A stretch of 64,000 bases of DNA from an uncultured Pseudomonadota bacterium (GCA_946479855.1 CAMLHL010000003.1:16763-80762), one strand, 5' to 3'; positions 45,806 to 56,001 are shown, counted from the first letter of the stretch. A program made the numbers and translations. Notes: generated by a model from the letters alone, not told the origin.

Positions 45806-48800
45806 TCACCCCTGACACTTGCCCTCGGCCGCCGGGCGATCCGCGATCAGCGGGCGCAGAACCGGTTCCATTTCCTTCATGATCTGTACTGGCAGGGCCG
45901 AGGTGAAGTCATAACCCGCCGCCTTGGCCCCGGGAACAAAAGCGGTGACGACACCGTAGAAACGATCGCCGATATAGAAAGCAAAGGTGGCGGCACGGTT
46001 CATGACCCTGGCACTACGCACCCCGCCATCGGCACCGATAACCTTGGAACGGTGGTCACCGGTGCCGGTCTTGCCGCCCACGGCCAGCGGCTTTTCCTCG
46101 TTGTCCCGATAGGCATCCTTGATGCGCCGGGCGGTGCCGCTATTGACAACGCGCAGCAGGGCGCGCCGAGTCACTTGCGCAACTTCGACCGGCATCACCC
46201 GCTCCCCGGCTTCCGGCTGGCGCCGGAGGCGAGTTTCAAAGGGGGTGTTGGCGGCGAAGCGCAGTTCGTCGATGCGCACCGTCGGGCGACGGATGCCATC
46301 GTTGACCACGATACCCATCAACTCGGCGAGGGCTGCCGGGCGATCGGCCGAACTCCCGATCGAGGTGGCCAGCGAAGGTACCAGGTGCTCAAAGGGGTAG
46401 CCGAGTCGCCGCCATTCGTCGGCGATCCTTTCAAAAGCGGCGACTTCGACGACGATGTCGATGCGCACCTGCTGGGCATGCTTGAAGCGCGGAGAAAAAA
46501 GCCACTTCGAGGCATCGCGGCGCGCCTCGACGCTGGCTGGAACGATGTCCTTGAGCGTTGCATTCGGCTGGGTCTGCAGATGACGGACCAGCCAGAGCTC
46601 GAGGGGATGCACCCGGGCCAGATAGCCCTGGTCGGCCAGGTTGTACTGGCGGGTGGCATGGGCATCGAACAGGCGATGCAGGCCCGCGTCGGTACCCGCC
46701 TTGTCGCCCAGACGCTGACGCATGAAGGCGGCGAAACTGGCGAAATCGCTCTTCGGCAAAACGCTCAGGTAGGCCGCAGCCTGCGGCACGGGCCGGGCGG
46801 GAACCGAATCGCTGAGCAATTCAAGGCGATCCTGCGGTGCCACGTCGCGGTACTTGTGCCAGTAGGTGCGCAGGAAACCCAGGCCTTCGCGCTCGGCAAA
46901 GCGGTTGAGGAAATCCTGCCGGGCATTCTCGTCATCCTTGTCCCGCAGGCTGCGGGCCGGCGCATCGACTGCCTCGTAGGCATGGTAATGAACAACATCA
47001 TGCATGATGCGCACGAAAGCCAGGTTGACCGACTGCTCCAGGGCTTCGGCGACGCTCGGCATCTTGCCGTCGTCTTCGTGCTTGAAATTCCCGAAATGGT
47101 GGATGCCGCCGCCGGTAAAGAAGGTTTCGCCGGGGTTGGCCGAGTAGCGACGCTCCATGGCCGCTTCAAGCAATGCTTCCAGGGTGATCCCCGGCTTGGC
47201 ACGCAGCGTGTCGATGGCCCAGTTGCTCAGGCGGTCGGCCGGGTGTCCCTTCACCTTGGCCAAATCTTCCGGGGCCAGTTGGCCATAGCGCTTGTGCAGG
47301 TCGGCGACAATCAGCAGGTAGGAGACCAGGGTCCGGAACTTGGCGCTGGAACCCAGATCGAGCTTGGTGCCGGCATTGATGTCCAGTGGCTGGTCGAGAT
47401 TGTCGGCCTGGATGCGCAGCACATTGACCGTCGGCGTACGCTCGTAGAGGGTGAGACTGTAATTGACCAGCTTGGGATCCCCCTTGTCGAGCAGACGGGT
47501 TTCCTTGAGGCCGGCGCAGGCCAGAAAATCCGGATCGGCCAGGCGGTTGAGAATGTGCGTCACCGCCTTCTGGCTGGGGCCGTCGAGGGTGCTATGGACC
47601 GTCAGATCATAGCGATCAAGTGCATAGAGGTTCTCGACATTGAGCAGATCGCCGAGGGTGCCGCGAATTTCGTTAACGGCCTTGCGCTCGACGAAAGATA
47701 CTTCTTCGCCGGGCCGTGCCTGACGCGCCGGGTTGATCTGCACCTTGAGCGCGGCCTCGCGCAGGTCGGCGGGAATCCGCTGGTCTTCGGCAAGCAGGCG
47801 GATATAGCTGTCGGTCAGCGCATTGAGGCGCCCCGTCGTGTCGCCGAGCAGGCCCGAGGGACGGCGCTGGGCGACGAACAGGGAGAGCGCCTGCTTGAAG
47901 GCCTTGGCCCGTTCGTCAAGAGCGGCCTTGGGGTCGACCAACAGTTGATTGACCAGCGAGAACTCCTGCCCGTACCAGGCCCATAGTCCGTCGCCGAGGC
48001 CGTTGACCTCGCCGTAGCCGGGAATGCCGCCAAGCGGTACGGAATTGACAAAATCGAGCACGATGCGGCGCCGGGCCGGCATGTTTTCTTCGCCGTCCTG
48101 GTAGGAACGCAGGGCAGCCGACATCATTTGGTGATATTTGTCCTTGGCGTTGCGCGTGCGCCCGCCGGGAGAGTGGCGGAATTTCTCGATCTGCGTCGCC
48201 AGGGTGCTGCCGCCGGCCCGCCCGCCACCGAGACCGACCTGGCGCATGGTCTGACCGGCCGCCACACGGGTCAGCCGGCCCCAATCGACAGCGGGATTGT
48301 GTCTGGGCGAATCGGGGTCGAGCAGATCGCGGTTTTCGATGAACAGCAGCGCTTCGACTAGAACCGGCGGGATGGCCTCGAAATCGGCATACTGCTGACG
48401 CGGGTACTGGCTGTCGTAGAGCGGCAGGTCGTGGCGATCGAGGATAGTCAGGCCGGCCCGGGATTTTTCCCGGTAAATCGGAAAATGGCCGAGCCCGACA
48501 ATATGGCGAAAGCCCTGAGACTGCCGGGCCTGAGCAGCAACGATGTATCCGGCGCCAGTCAGGCGCGGCAGGAAGGTATTGAGCTGGGCATAGCCCAAGC
48601 GTTGCTCGTAGGGGCCCGCGCTGGGCAGCCAAATATCCTTGTCGGCACCGCTCTCGACCGTCCAGGTCGAGGCTTTCGCCTGTTCAGCGAAATAGCGTGC
48701 CTGAAAGCGGGAACTCTGCAGTTCGTAGCAGACGGCGGCGACAAGGGCGGCGCCAAGGACGAGGACACCCAGAAAAAGATGGAGTTTCCAGCGCCGTTGC

Positions 48801-48844
48801 CGGGGTTGGGGAGAAAGGCTGTCTTGCTGATCGTTGCTGGCCAT
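45806..48844 (-). CDS. Large bifunctional class A penicillin-binding protein
   Basis: 1012-residue membrane-anchored peptidoglycan synthase. A short cytoplasmic tail and a single helix (LHLFLGVLVLGAALVAAVCYEL) precede a GT51 transglycosylase domain (EALLFIENRDLLD; GGSTLATQIEKFRHSP). The transpeptidase part contains the SxxK motif in GSSAKF and the KTG motif in VGGKTGTGDH. It is larger than PBP1a/1b and differs in the loops, so it belongs to an atypical class A group. ATG at 48844 is chosen because the preceding 32 residues lack coding character. Confidence 0.85.
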   Translation of the reverse strand: MASNDQQDSLSPQPRQRRWKLHLFLGVLVLGAALVAAVCYELQSSRFQARYFAEQAKASTWTVESGADKDIWLPSAGPYEQRLGYAQLNTFLPRLTGAGYIVAAQARQSQGFRHIVGLGHFPIYREKSRAGLTILDRHDLPLYDSQYPRQQYADFEAIPPVLVEALLFIENRDLLDPDSPRHNPAVDWGRLTRVAAGQTMRQVGLGGGRAGGSTLATQIEKFRHSPGGRTRNAKDKYHQMMSAALRSYQDGEENMPARRRIVLDFVNSVPLGGIPGYGEVNGLGDGLWAWYGQEFSLVNQLLVDPKAALDERAKAFKQALSLFVAQRRPSGLLGDTTGRLNALTDSYIRLLAEDQRIPADLREAALKVQINPARQARPGEEVSFVERKAVNEIRGTLGDLLNVENLYALDRYDLTVHSTLDGPSQKAVTHILNRLADPDFLACAGLKETRLLDKGDPKLVNYSLTLYERTPTVNVLRIQADNLDQPLDINAGTKLDLGSSAKFRTLVSYLLIVADLHKRYGQLAPEDLAKVKGHPADRLSNWAIDTLRAKPGITLEALLEAAMERRYSANPGETFFTGGGIHHFGNFKHEDDGKMPSVAEALEQSVNLAFVRIMHDVVHYHAYEAVDAPARSLRDKDDENARQDFLNRFAEREGLGFLRTYWHKYRDVAPQDRLELLSDSVPARPVPQAAAYLSVLPKSDFASFAAFMRQRLGDKAGTDAGLHRLFDAHATRQYNLADQGYLARVHPLELWLVRHLQTQPNATLKDIVPASVEARRDASKWLFSPRFKHAQQVRIDIVVEVAAFERIADEWRRLGYPFEHLVPSLATSIGSSADRPAALAELMGIVVNDGIRRPTVRIDELRFAANTPFETRLRRQPEAGERVMPVEVAQVTRRALLRVVNSGTARRIKDAYRDNEEKPLAVGGKTGTGDHRSKVIGADGGVRSARVMNRAATFAFYIGDRFYGVVTAFVPGAKAAGYDFTSALPVQIMKEMEPVLRPLIADRPAAEGKCQG

Positions 48845-49121
48845 GAGTCGAGGTAAGGAATTTTGGCAAGCGCGATGGGTGAGAAAATCTTTCCTCGTTG
48901 CCCCATTCGGCACCGCATTTTTATTTGAGCTACGGAGCAATCGTAACCCGTTTAGTAGCCAGCATCATAAGACAGTCTGGATAAATCTGCGCACTTGGCA
49001 ACGGGCGAGTGCATGCCAGCAAGCAGCGACGAGTTGCACCAGCGCAATCGCCACCTGCATTAAAGCTGCTATGGTGAAAGCATGCGTGTATTTATGGCGA
49101 ATTAATCTTCCGATCCCGATC

Positions 49122-51770
49122 ATGGAGCAAAGCGGTTCGCGCCTGGCCAGCCAGACGACTGAAGCGACGCTGAAAAGCCTGGGCAGCAGCCTGAATGGAC
49201 TGGCCGCTGGCGAAGCACGGCGGCGGCTCGGCGAATTTGGCCCCAACCAGGTCGAAGCCGTCGCCAGCGAGCCGTTGTGGCTGATGTTTGCCCGGGAATT
49301 CGGCCATTTCTTCGCACTGATCCTGTGGCTGGCCGCCGCCCTTGCCTTCTTCGCCGCCTACGCCGAGCCGGGCCAGGGCATGCTGCAGCTCGGATTGGCT
49401 ATTGTCGGCGTCATTGTCGTTAATGGCTGCTTTTCGTTCTGGCAGGCCTACCGAACCGAAAGGGCGCTGGCGGCCCTGCGGCAACTCCTGCCGCAGCAAG
49501 TCGACGTGCGGCGCGATGGCGCCACCCAGGCGATTCCCGCCCGCGAACTGGTCCCCGGCGACCTGGTGCAACTGGCCGAAGGCACCAAGGTCCCGGCCGA
49601 CTGCCGGGTTATCGAGAGCTGGAGCCTGCGCGCCAATCTGGCAACGCTGACCGGCGAATCGTATGCCCGCTCGATCACCGCCGAGGCTGGCCCTGCCAAT
49701 ACCGCCCTGCAAGCGCAGAACCTGCTGTTCGCCGGCACCTTGATCATCGCCGGCGAATGCACCGCCGTCGTCTTCGCCACCGGCATGCACACCGAGTTCG
49801 GCCGCATCGCCCACCTGACGCAGACCGCCGGCGAAACCGACTCGCCCCTGCAGCGCGAGATCGCCCGGGTTTCGCATCTCGTGGCGCTGCTGGCCCTGGC
49901 GCTCGGCGTTGTCTTTTTTGTCATTGGCCAGTTGATCGGCCTGCCCTTCTGGCTGAACTTCATTTTTGCGATCGGCATCATCGTCGCCAACGTGCCGGAA
50001 GGCCTGCTGCCCACAGTCACGCTGGCGCTCGCCCTCGCTGCCCAGCGCATGGCGCGGCGCAACGCGCTGGTCCGCCACCTGCCGGCAGTCGAAACGCTGG
50101 GCAGCGCGACGGTGATTCTGACCGACAAGACCGGCACGCTGACCCAGAACTGCATGACGGTGCGCGAACTGTTCGTCGCCGGTCGTCACCATCTCGCCGC
50201 CGAGCGCTGGCCACGCGCCGATGATCTGCGCCTGCGCGCCACCGCCCGCTTTTGCCACAGCCTGAAATTCCACGCCGGCGAACCGGCTGGCGACCCCATG
50301 GAAATCGCTCTCTGGCAGTTTGCCGGGAACATTCCGGAATTCGGCCGGCGAGCCGGCGAAATCCCCTTCGACACCGAGCGGCGCCGGATGTCGGTCGTCT
50401 GGCGTGAGCCCGACGGCAGCGGCAACCTGTACTGCAAGGGGGCGCCAGAGGTGCTTTTCGCACTGTGCGCGACCTGGCTGGAGGGCGATGCTGCCCGCCC
50501 CTTCGACGCAGCGGCACAAAACCTGTTCCGCAACGCCCAGGAAGACTTGGCGGCACGCGGCCTGCGGGTCCTGGCGCTGGCCTGGAAACCGCTCACTGCC
50601 AACCAAGAGGTGAGCGAAACGGCCCTCCAACTGTGCGGCCTGGTCGGCCTCGAGGATCCGCCCCGGCCCGATGTTCACGCGGCGGTGACGCGCTGCCGTT
50701 CGGCGGGCATCAAGGTCATCATGGTGACCGGCGATCATCCGCACACGGCCGTCGCCATCGCCCGCGAAGTGGACCTCGTGCGCGCTGCGGCGCCCTGTGT
50801 GATCACCGGCGACGCCCTGCGTGAACTCAGCCCGGCCGCCCTGCAATTGGCGCTGGACAGCCCGGAAATCGTTTTCGCCCGGATGAGCGCCGACCAGAAG
50901 ATGCTGATCGCCCAGGCTCTGCAGCACAAGGGCGAAATTGTCGCGGTGACCGGCGACGGGGTGAACGACGCGCCGGCCCTCAAAACGGCCGACATCGGCA
51001 TCGCCATGGGGCAGTCTGGCACCGATGTCGCCCGCGAAGCAGCCGATATCGTGCTGCTCGACGATCACTTCGCGACCATCGTCAATGCCATCGAGGAAGG
51101 CCGGGCCGTCTTTGAGAACATCCAGAAATTCCTCACCTACATCCTCACCTCGAACATCCCGGAGCTGGTGCCCTACCTGGCATCGGTGCTGTTCGGCATT
51201 CCGCTGCCGCTGACCATCATCCAGATCCTTGCCGTCGATCTCGGCACCGACATGCTGCCGGCGCTGGCACTGGGCGCCGAGCCGCCGAATCCGGATGTCA
51301 TGAACCGGCCGCCGCGCCAACGCAGCGAACGCCTGCTTTCCTGGCCGCTGCTCGCCCGGGCCTATCTTTTCCTCGGCCCGATCGAGGCGGCGATCGCCAT
51401 GGCGCTGTTCTTCCATGTCCTCATCGGCCATGGCTGGCACTACGGGCAGATGCCGGCTATCGGCGATCCGGTCTATCTGCAGGCGACGACCGCCTGCCTA
51501 CTCGGCATCGTGCTGGCGCAGATCGCCAACGTCTTTGTCTGCCGGCATCCCCGGCAGCCAGTCTGGCATTTTTCGCTGTTCGACAACCGCCTGCTGTTCG
51601 TTGGCGTGCTCTCCGAAATTCTGCTGATGCTGACAATCATCTATACCTCGCCGGGCAATGCGCTGTTCGGCACGGCACCGTTGGGCAGCGAGGTCTGGCT
51701 GCTCGGCGGCCTGCTCGCCATCGGGCTGGCCGCCGGCGAGGAAATCCGCAAGTTTTTTACCCGACGCTGA
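49122..51770 (+). CDS. P-type cation-transporting ATPase, Na,K/H,K-ATPase-like
   Basis: 882-residue P2-type ATPase with about ten membrane helices. The phosphorylated Asp335 is in ILTDKTGTLTQN, the actuator motif is TLTGES, and the hinge is VTGDGVNDAPALKTADIGIAMG. Around helix 4, IIVANVPEGLLPTVTLALALAAQRMA, followed by LPAVETLGS, is close to animal Na,K-ATPase alpha and unlike the PEGLPA of calcium pumps. The ions moved cannot be fixed from sequence. No beta-subunit gene is present. The start is uncertain: 49072 and 48834 are alternatives, and no strong ribosome-binding site is seen. Confidence 0.87.
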   Translation: MEQSGSRLASQTTEATLKSLGSSLNGLAAGEARRRLGEFGPNQVEAVASEPLWLMFAREFGHFFALILWLAAALAFFAAYAEPGQGMLQLGLAIVGVIVVNGCFSFWQAYRTERALAALRQLLPQQVDVRRDGATQAIPARELVPGDLVQLAEGTKVPADCRVIESWSLRANLATLTGESYARSITAEAGPANTALQAQNLLFAGTLIIAGECTAVVFATGMHTEFGRIAHLTQTAGETDSPLQREIARVSHLVALLALALGVVFFVIGQLIGLPFWLNFIFAIGIIVANVPEGLLPTVTLALALAAQRMARRNALVRHLPAVETLGSATVILTDKTGTLTQNCMTVRELFVAGRHHLAAERWPRADDLRLRATARFCHSLKFHAGEPAGDPMEIALWQFAGNIPEFGRRAGEIPFDTERRRMSVVWREPDGSGNLYCKGAPEVLFALCATWLEGDAARPFDAAAQNLFRNAQEDLAARGLRVLALAWKPLTANQEVSETALQLCGLVGLEDPPRPDVHAAVTRCRSAGIKVIMVTGDHPHTAVAIAREVDLVRAAAPCVITGDALRELSPAALQLALDSPEIVFARMSADQKMLIAQALQHKGEIVAVTGDGVNDAPALKTADIGIAMGQSGTDVAREAADIVLLDDHFATIVNAIEEGRAVFENIQKFLTYILTSNIPELVPYLASVLFGIPLPLTIIQILAVDLGTDMLPALALGAEPPNPDVMNRPPRQRSERLLSWPLLARAYLFLGPIEAAIAMALFFHVLIGHGWHYGQMPAIGDPVYLQATTACLLGIVLAQIANVFVCRHPRQPVWHFSLFDNRLLFVGVLSEILLMLTIIYTSPGNALFGTAPLGSEVWLLGGLLAIGLAAGEEIRKFFTRR

Positions 51771-51860
51771 GCGCCGGCTGCAACCGCTCATTCGCCGGCG
51801 TGTCCAACCGCGACCTGCCGATTCAATATTCATGAATTTCCGGGCGGCTCCGGGTCGTGA

Positions 51861-51890
51861 TTTTGGCCTTTTCCCCCGGTCGACCGTGGC
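51861..51890 (+). repeat. Dispersed element, intergenic after the P-type ATPase gene
   Basis: Core GTCGACCGTGGC (51879-51890, one mismatch), with TTTT 14 bases upstream at 51861-51864 and a second TTTT at 51869-51872. Confidence 0.72.
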
Positions 51891-51998
51891 ATTCGGCGCA
51901 TAGACAATTTTTGATACAAATCGTCGCACAAAGACCACTGGAAAAAATACGGATTGAGGCAACACTAAATACATCCCGGTTTAGACAAGGAGTTACCG

Positions 51999-52313
51999 AT
52001 GCAGCCTGATCGCCATTGGCAAGAACAGACTTTCGCCCGATTCATGCATGAATCCCGCCGCTATCTCGGCCTGCTCCAGGCTCCGGTCATCATCAAGCCG
52101 CCTCGCCGTATCGGTGGCCGGAGTCGACAGGTTTTGCGTTCGCTGGTCGTCGCCGGCTCGCTCGGCGCCCTGTTCGGCAACCCGGCCTTCGCCAGCGAAG
52201 CCAGCTATCAGCTTGAACCCGGCAAACGCAACCAAAACACTTACAACCGTCTCAAAGCCAATGAGCCGCCAATCCATGCGCAGCGGCTAACTGCATACGG
52301 TAGACGTCGCTGA
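51999..52313 (+). CDS. Hypothetical protein upstream of the Do-type protease
   Basis: 104-residue protein with AAGGAG seven bases before its ATG. A basic N-terminal part is followed by one hydrophobic segment (VLRSLVVAGSLGALFGNPAFA, resembling a late signal peptide with an AxA site) and a polar, Arg-rich tail. No family is recognised. It ends 39 bases before the protease gene on the same strand, so co-transcription is likely. Confidence 0.6.
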   Translation: MQPDRHWQEQTFARFMHESRRYLGLLQAPVIIKPPRRIGGRSRQVLRSLVVAGSLGALFGNPAFASEASYQLEPGKRNQNTYNRLKANEPPIHAQRLTAYGRRR

Positions 52314-52352
52314 TTTTTGCGCAAGCGTATTTACTATCAAGAAGAGGTCAAT

Positions 52353-53819
52353 ATGAAGCTCAAGCCCCTGAAGATGACGGTCGTCGCCGTCGCCATTGCC
52401 GCCACCGTCGGCGGTGCCTATTCGCTGGTCCAGAACGTGCCCGTCGCCAGCGTCCACGCTGCCGCCCAGCCGCCTGCCGCGATCGCCGCGCCAGCGTCTC
52501 CGGTCGCCGCCCCGAACGGCCTGCCCGACATGCGCAGCATCGTCGCCAGCAACACCCCGGCCGTGGTGAACATCAGCGTCACCGGTTCGCGCAAAGCGAC
52601 CGCCGAGCTGCCCGATCTGCAACAGATGGACCCGAACGATCCCCTCTACCAGTTCTTCCGCCACTTCCGCGGCCAGATTCCAGAAGATAACCAGCCCATG
52701 CACGGCCTCGGTTCCGGCTTCATCGTCAGCCCGGACGGCACGGTGCTGACCAACGCCCATGTCGTAGACGGTGCCGATGAAGTGACCGTCAAACTCACCG
52801 ACAAGCGTGAATTCAAGGCCAAGGTCCTCGGACTGGACAAAGCCAGCGACGTGGCCGTGCTGAAGATCGACGCCAAACATCTGCCGACGGTGAAAATCGG
52901 CTCCTCGACGCAGACCCAGGTTGGCGAATGGGTGCTCGCCATCGGCTCCCCCTTCGGCTTCGAAAGCAGCGCCAGTGCCGGCATCGTTTCCGCCAAATCG
53001 CGCAGCCTGCCGGATGGCAACTATGTGCCCTTCATCCAGACCGATGTCGCGGTCAACCCCGGCAACTCCGGCGGCCCGCTGTTCAACATGAACGGCGAGG
53101 TGGTCGGCATCAACTCGCAGATCTACTCGCGCAGCGGCGGCTACCAGGGGCTGTCCTTTGCCATTCCTGTCGAAGTGGCGATGAACATCGAAAAACAGAT
53201 CCTGGCCCATGGCAAGGTCCAGCGCGGCAAACTGGGCGTTACCGTCCAGGAGGTCAATCAGTCACTGGCCGATAGCTTCGGACTGGCCAAGCCATCCGGG
53301 GCGCTGGTTGCTTCCGTCGAGAAAGGCAGCCCGGCAGCCAAGGCCGGGCTGGAGCCGGGCGATGTTATTCTCGGCATCGACGGCAAAACAATCGACAGTT
53401 CCAGCGACCTGCCGATCGCCATCGCCAGTAAGCTGCCCGGCGAATCAGCCCGGTTGCAGATCTGGCGCAAGGGCGGAACTCGCGATATCGACGTCAAGGT
53501 CGGCAGTTTCGCAGACGAGAAAGTGGCGACGAACAATGCCCAGTCTGCCGATAAAGGGCGGCTCGGTGTTGCCGTTCGTCCGCTGACCCCGGAGGAGCAG
53601 CGACAGGCCGAGGTCAAAGGCGGCCTGCTCGTCGAGCAAGTCGGCGGCGCCGCTGGCCGGGCCGGTATTCGGCCGGGTGACATCATCGTGTCGGTGAACG
53701 GCCAGCCGATTGGTGATATCGATCAGCTACGCGGCATTATTGCCAAATCCGGCAAGAAAGCGGCCATCCTGATCGAACGCGGCGATTCGCGCATTTTCGT
53801 TCCGGTCGACCTCGGCTAA
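52353..53819 (+). CDS. Periplasmic Do-type serine protease/chaperone
   Basis: 488-residue HtrA/DegP family protein. A signal or anchor sequence (MTVVAVAIAATVGGAYSLV) precedes a trypsin-like domain with His in VLTNAHVV, Asp in SDVAVLKI and Ser in NPGNSGGPLFN, and two PDZ domains (GKLGVTVQEV and GRLGVAVRPL). It degrades or refolds misfolded envelope proteins. GAGG precedes the ATG. Do-type proteases are often controlled by sigma E, but no matching promoter was identified here. Confidence 0.95.
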   Translation: MKLKPLKMTVVAVAIAATVGGAYSLVQNVPVASVHAAAQPPAAIAAPASPVAAPNGLPDMRSIVASNTPAVVNISVTGSRKATAELPDLQQMDPNDPLYQFFRHFRGQIPEDNQPMHGLGSGFIVSPDGTVLTNAHVVDGADEVTVKLTDKREFKAKVLGLDKASDVAVLKIDAKHLPTVKIGSSTQTQVGEWVLAIGSPFGFESSASAGIVSAKSRSLPDGNYVPFIQTDVAVNPGNSGGPLFNMNGEVVGINSQIYSRSGGYQGLSFAIPVEVAMNIEKQILAHGKVQRGKLGVTVQEVNQSLADSFGLAKPSGALVASVEKGSPAAKAGLEPGDVILGIDGKTIDSSSDLPIAIASKLPGESARLQIWRKGGTRDIDVKVGSFADEKVATNNAQSADKGRLGVAVRPLTPEEQRQAEVKGGLLVEQVGGAAGRAGIRPGDIIVSVNGQPIGDIDQLRGIIAKSGKKAAILIERGDSRIFVPVDLG

Positions 53820-53825
53820 ACCTCA

Positions 53826-53853
53826 AAAAGGCCGTTCGAAAGATCGGCCTTTT
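53826..53853 (+). terminator. Terminator of the Do-type protease gene
   Basis: Nine-base arms AAAAGGCCG and CGGCCTTTT with a ten-base loop, seven bases after the stop codon. The T run is short. Confidence 0.82.
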
Positions 53854-54149
53854 AACTCCCTGGCGGTCATTCGGCCCGCATCCGCAAGCGGGAAACGCGG
53901 CGGGGAAAACCGCGCAATTCAGGCACGCTCTGCGCCCCCGGGCACAAGCGGTGTCAGGGCAAGCAGCGAAGTGCTTCCGGGCGACAAGAGGTCCAACGCC
54001 TTGATGTTTTGGCTGATATTGATTTTTCGATGGATCGCTCAATATTGCCAGCCCTCCCCCCTCAAGCATGAATGACCCGCTCAACTGCATACTGCGGAAA
54101 CACCCGATTAGCCAATCTTCGGTTTTTGCCCGGGGCGTTTGGTGGAACA

Positions 54150-55340
54150 ATGAACGATGTTCACCAAACTACTTATCTCTCGCCGCTGATGCACATGTTA
54201 CAAAGCAAGCCCCGGTATCTGGTCAATTCCCTGATCATCCTGGCGATGGCCAGCATCTTCGCCATCGACTTGCACACGCCGCTGGGCTTGGCCATACCCT
54301 TCCTTTACCTGCTCCTGGCTTTGTTCGCGATCTGGGTCGGCGTACAAACCCGGGTATTGGTGGGGATCGCGATCCTCGGACCGGTACTGGCCGCCGTCAA
54401 GCTACTGATCCATCCGGGCGACGGCGTTGTCTGGTACGGACTGGCCAACCGCCTCACCTTCTCGGTGATGATCTGGGCCGCAGTTGGCCTGGAATACGCC
54501 CGCCGGATCATCGAAGCCGATCGGCGAAAAAATAACCTGGAGCTTGAAAAGCAGGTCAAGGAGCGCACCCTGGCTTTGCTGGCTGCGAACCAGAAGCTGG
54601 AGGTCGAAGTCGCCGAGCGCAAGGAAGCCGAAGCGACCATCATCAATTACACGCAGCGCCTCCAGGCCCTGAGCAAGCAACTGGTCGCAGTCCAGGATGC
54701 CGAGCGCAAGGCCCTGGCCAACGAGTTGCACGATCGTATCGGGCAAAATCTGTCGGCGCTGAACATGAGCTTGAACCTCAACCTCGCCCTGCTTTCCGAT
54801 CAACTGCCCCCGGCGGCTCTGCCCGCAACCCAGGCGCGGATCAAGGATGCTCTGGCCCTGGTTGAACAAACGACCGAGATTGTGCGCGGTGTCATGGAAG
54901 AATTGCATCCCGCGCTCCTTGAACAATATGGCCTGAATACCGCGCTGCGCTGGCATGGCGAAGAGTTTTCCGGCCGCACCGGTATCGCCTTCCATTGCCT
55001 GGCCAGCGAGAATTTTCCCCGGTTGCAGGGCAAGGTCGAAACCACCCTGTTCCGCATCGTTCAGGAAGCACTGATCAATGTCGGCAAGCATGCCCGGGCC
55101 ACTGCGGTAACGGTCGGATTGACACAGACTGCAGGCGGCATCGAACTGAAGGTTTCTGACAACGGCCAGGGCATCGCCCCGGAGCGTTTACGCCAGCCAG
55201 CCGCAGGCAGCGGCTGGGGGCTGGCCATCATGGCCGAGCGGACGCGCACCATCGGTGCGAGCATGCGCATAGCGCCCGGCCACAACAAGGGCACGACCGT
55301 CGTCGTGACTGTACCCAATGGATACTGGGAGATCGCATGA
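54150..55340 (+). CDS. Membrane sensor histidine kinase (NarX/DesK-type HisKA_3)
   Basis: 396-residue kinase. Three or four membrane helices (residues 25-115) form the only input region, followed by a coiled coil and a HisKA_3 domain with phospho-acceptor His194 in ANELHDRIGQNL. The ATPase domain has VQEALINVGKHA, SDNGQGI and GWGLAIMAERTR. The signal is unknown. It overlaps the response-regulator gene by four bases. It lies directly upstream of the nos cluster, so control of N2O reduction is possible but unproven. The start at 54150 is the first ATG before the membrane region. Confidence 0.9.
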   Translation: MNDVHQTTYLSPLMHMLQSKPRYLVNSLIILAMASIFAIDLHTPLGLAIPFLYLLLALFAIWVGVQTRVLVGIAILGPVLAAVKLLIHPGDGVVWYGLANRLTFSVMIWAAVGLEYARRIIEADRRKNNLELEKQVKERTLALLAANQKLEVEVAERKEAEATIINYTQRLQALSKQLVAVQDAERKALANELHDRIGQNLSALNMSLNLNLALLSDQLPPAALPATQARIKDALALVEQTTEIVRGVMEELHPALLEQYGLNTALRWHGEEFSGRTGIAFHCLASENFPRLQGKVETTLFRIVQEALINVGKHARATAVTVGLTQTAGGIELKVSDNGQGIAPERLRQPAAGSGWGLAIMAERTRTIGASMRIAPGHNKGTTVVVTVPNGYWEIA

Positions 55341-55978
55341 CCATTACTGTCCTGATTGCCGATGACCACGCCGTGGTGCGTGACGGCTTGCGCCTGCTGC
55401 TCGAAAACCAGTCGGACATTCACGTCATCGGCGAAGTGGCCGACGGCCGCGAGGCCGTCGAGGCCACCCTCCGCTTGAAGCCGGACGTCGTCCTCATGGA
55501 TCTCGCCATGCCGCTCCTCAACGGTGCGGACGCCACCACCCAGATCATGGAAAAGCAGGAAAGCAGCAAGATCGTCATGCTATCGATGCATTCCACCGTC
55601 GAGCATGTTTTCCGCGCCTTGCAAGCCGGGGCGCTGGGCTACCTGCGCAAGGAATCGGCAGGCAACGAAGTGGTCGATGCCGTCCGCACGGTCTACACCG
55701 GCCGGCGCTACCTGAGCCAGAAAATCACCGAATCGGTGGTCGACGACTACGTCCGCAAACGCGCCGTGGAAAGCCCGCTCGAATCCTTGAGCCAGCGTGA
55801 GCGGGAAATCCTGCAAATGCTGGTCGAAGGCCGCTCGGGTATCGAGATTGCCCGCCTGCTGCATGTCTCGCCGAAGACGGTGGACACCTATCGCAGCCGG
55901 ATGATGCAAAAGCTCGGCATCGGCGATCTTCCGGGACTGGTCAAGTTCGCGGTGCAGCATGGTCTGACCACGCTGTAG
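55337..55978 (+). CDS. NarL/LuxR-family response regulator
   Basis: 213-residue regulator. The receiver domain has the acidic pair Asp9/Asp10 and the phosphorylation site Asp55 in VVLMDLAMPLLNG. The C-terminal LuxR helix-turn-helix is LSQREREILQMLVEGRSGIEIARLLHVSPKTVDTY. It forms a two-component pair with the overlapping kinase gene (ATGA). The next gene downstream is nosZ, 137 bases away. Confidence 0.94.
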   Translation: MTITVLIADDHAVVRDGLRLLLENQSDIHVIGEVADGREAVEATLRLKPDVVLMDLAMPLLNGADATTQIMEKQESSKIVMLSMHSTVEHVFRALQAGALGYLRKESAGNEVVDAVRTVYTGRRYLSQKITESVVDDYVRKRAVESPLESLSQREREILQMLVEGRSGIEIARLLHVSPKTVDTYRSRMMQKLGIGDLPGLVKFAVQHGLTTL

Positions 55979-55987
55979 GCGGCGGCG

Positions 55988-56001
55988 TTTGATCTATATC
56001 T
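55988..56001 (+). promoter_or_regulatory. FNR/Dnr-like site before nosZ
   Basis: TTGATCTATATCTA fits TTGAT-N4-ATCAA at nine of ten fixed positions and lies 115 bases upstream of the nosZ ATG. FNR/Dnr-type activators commonly control nos genes under low oxygen. Confidence 0.5.

Noticed and set aside
46052..47986. 644-codon open frame antisense to the penicillin-binding protein
   Set aside because: SxxK and KTG motifs are in the minus-strand gene; this frame shows no recognisable domain.
49092..51440. 782-codon open frame antisense to the P-type ATPase
   Set aside because: The ATPase has DKTGT and the hinge motif; the opposite frame is a GC-driven shadow.
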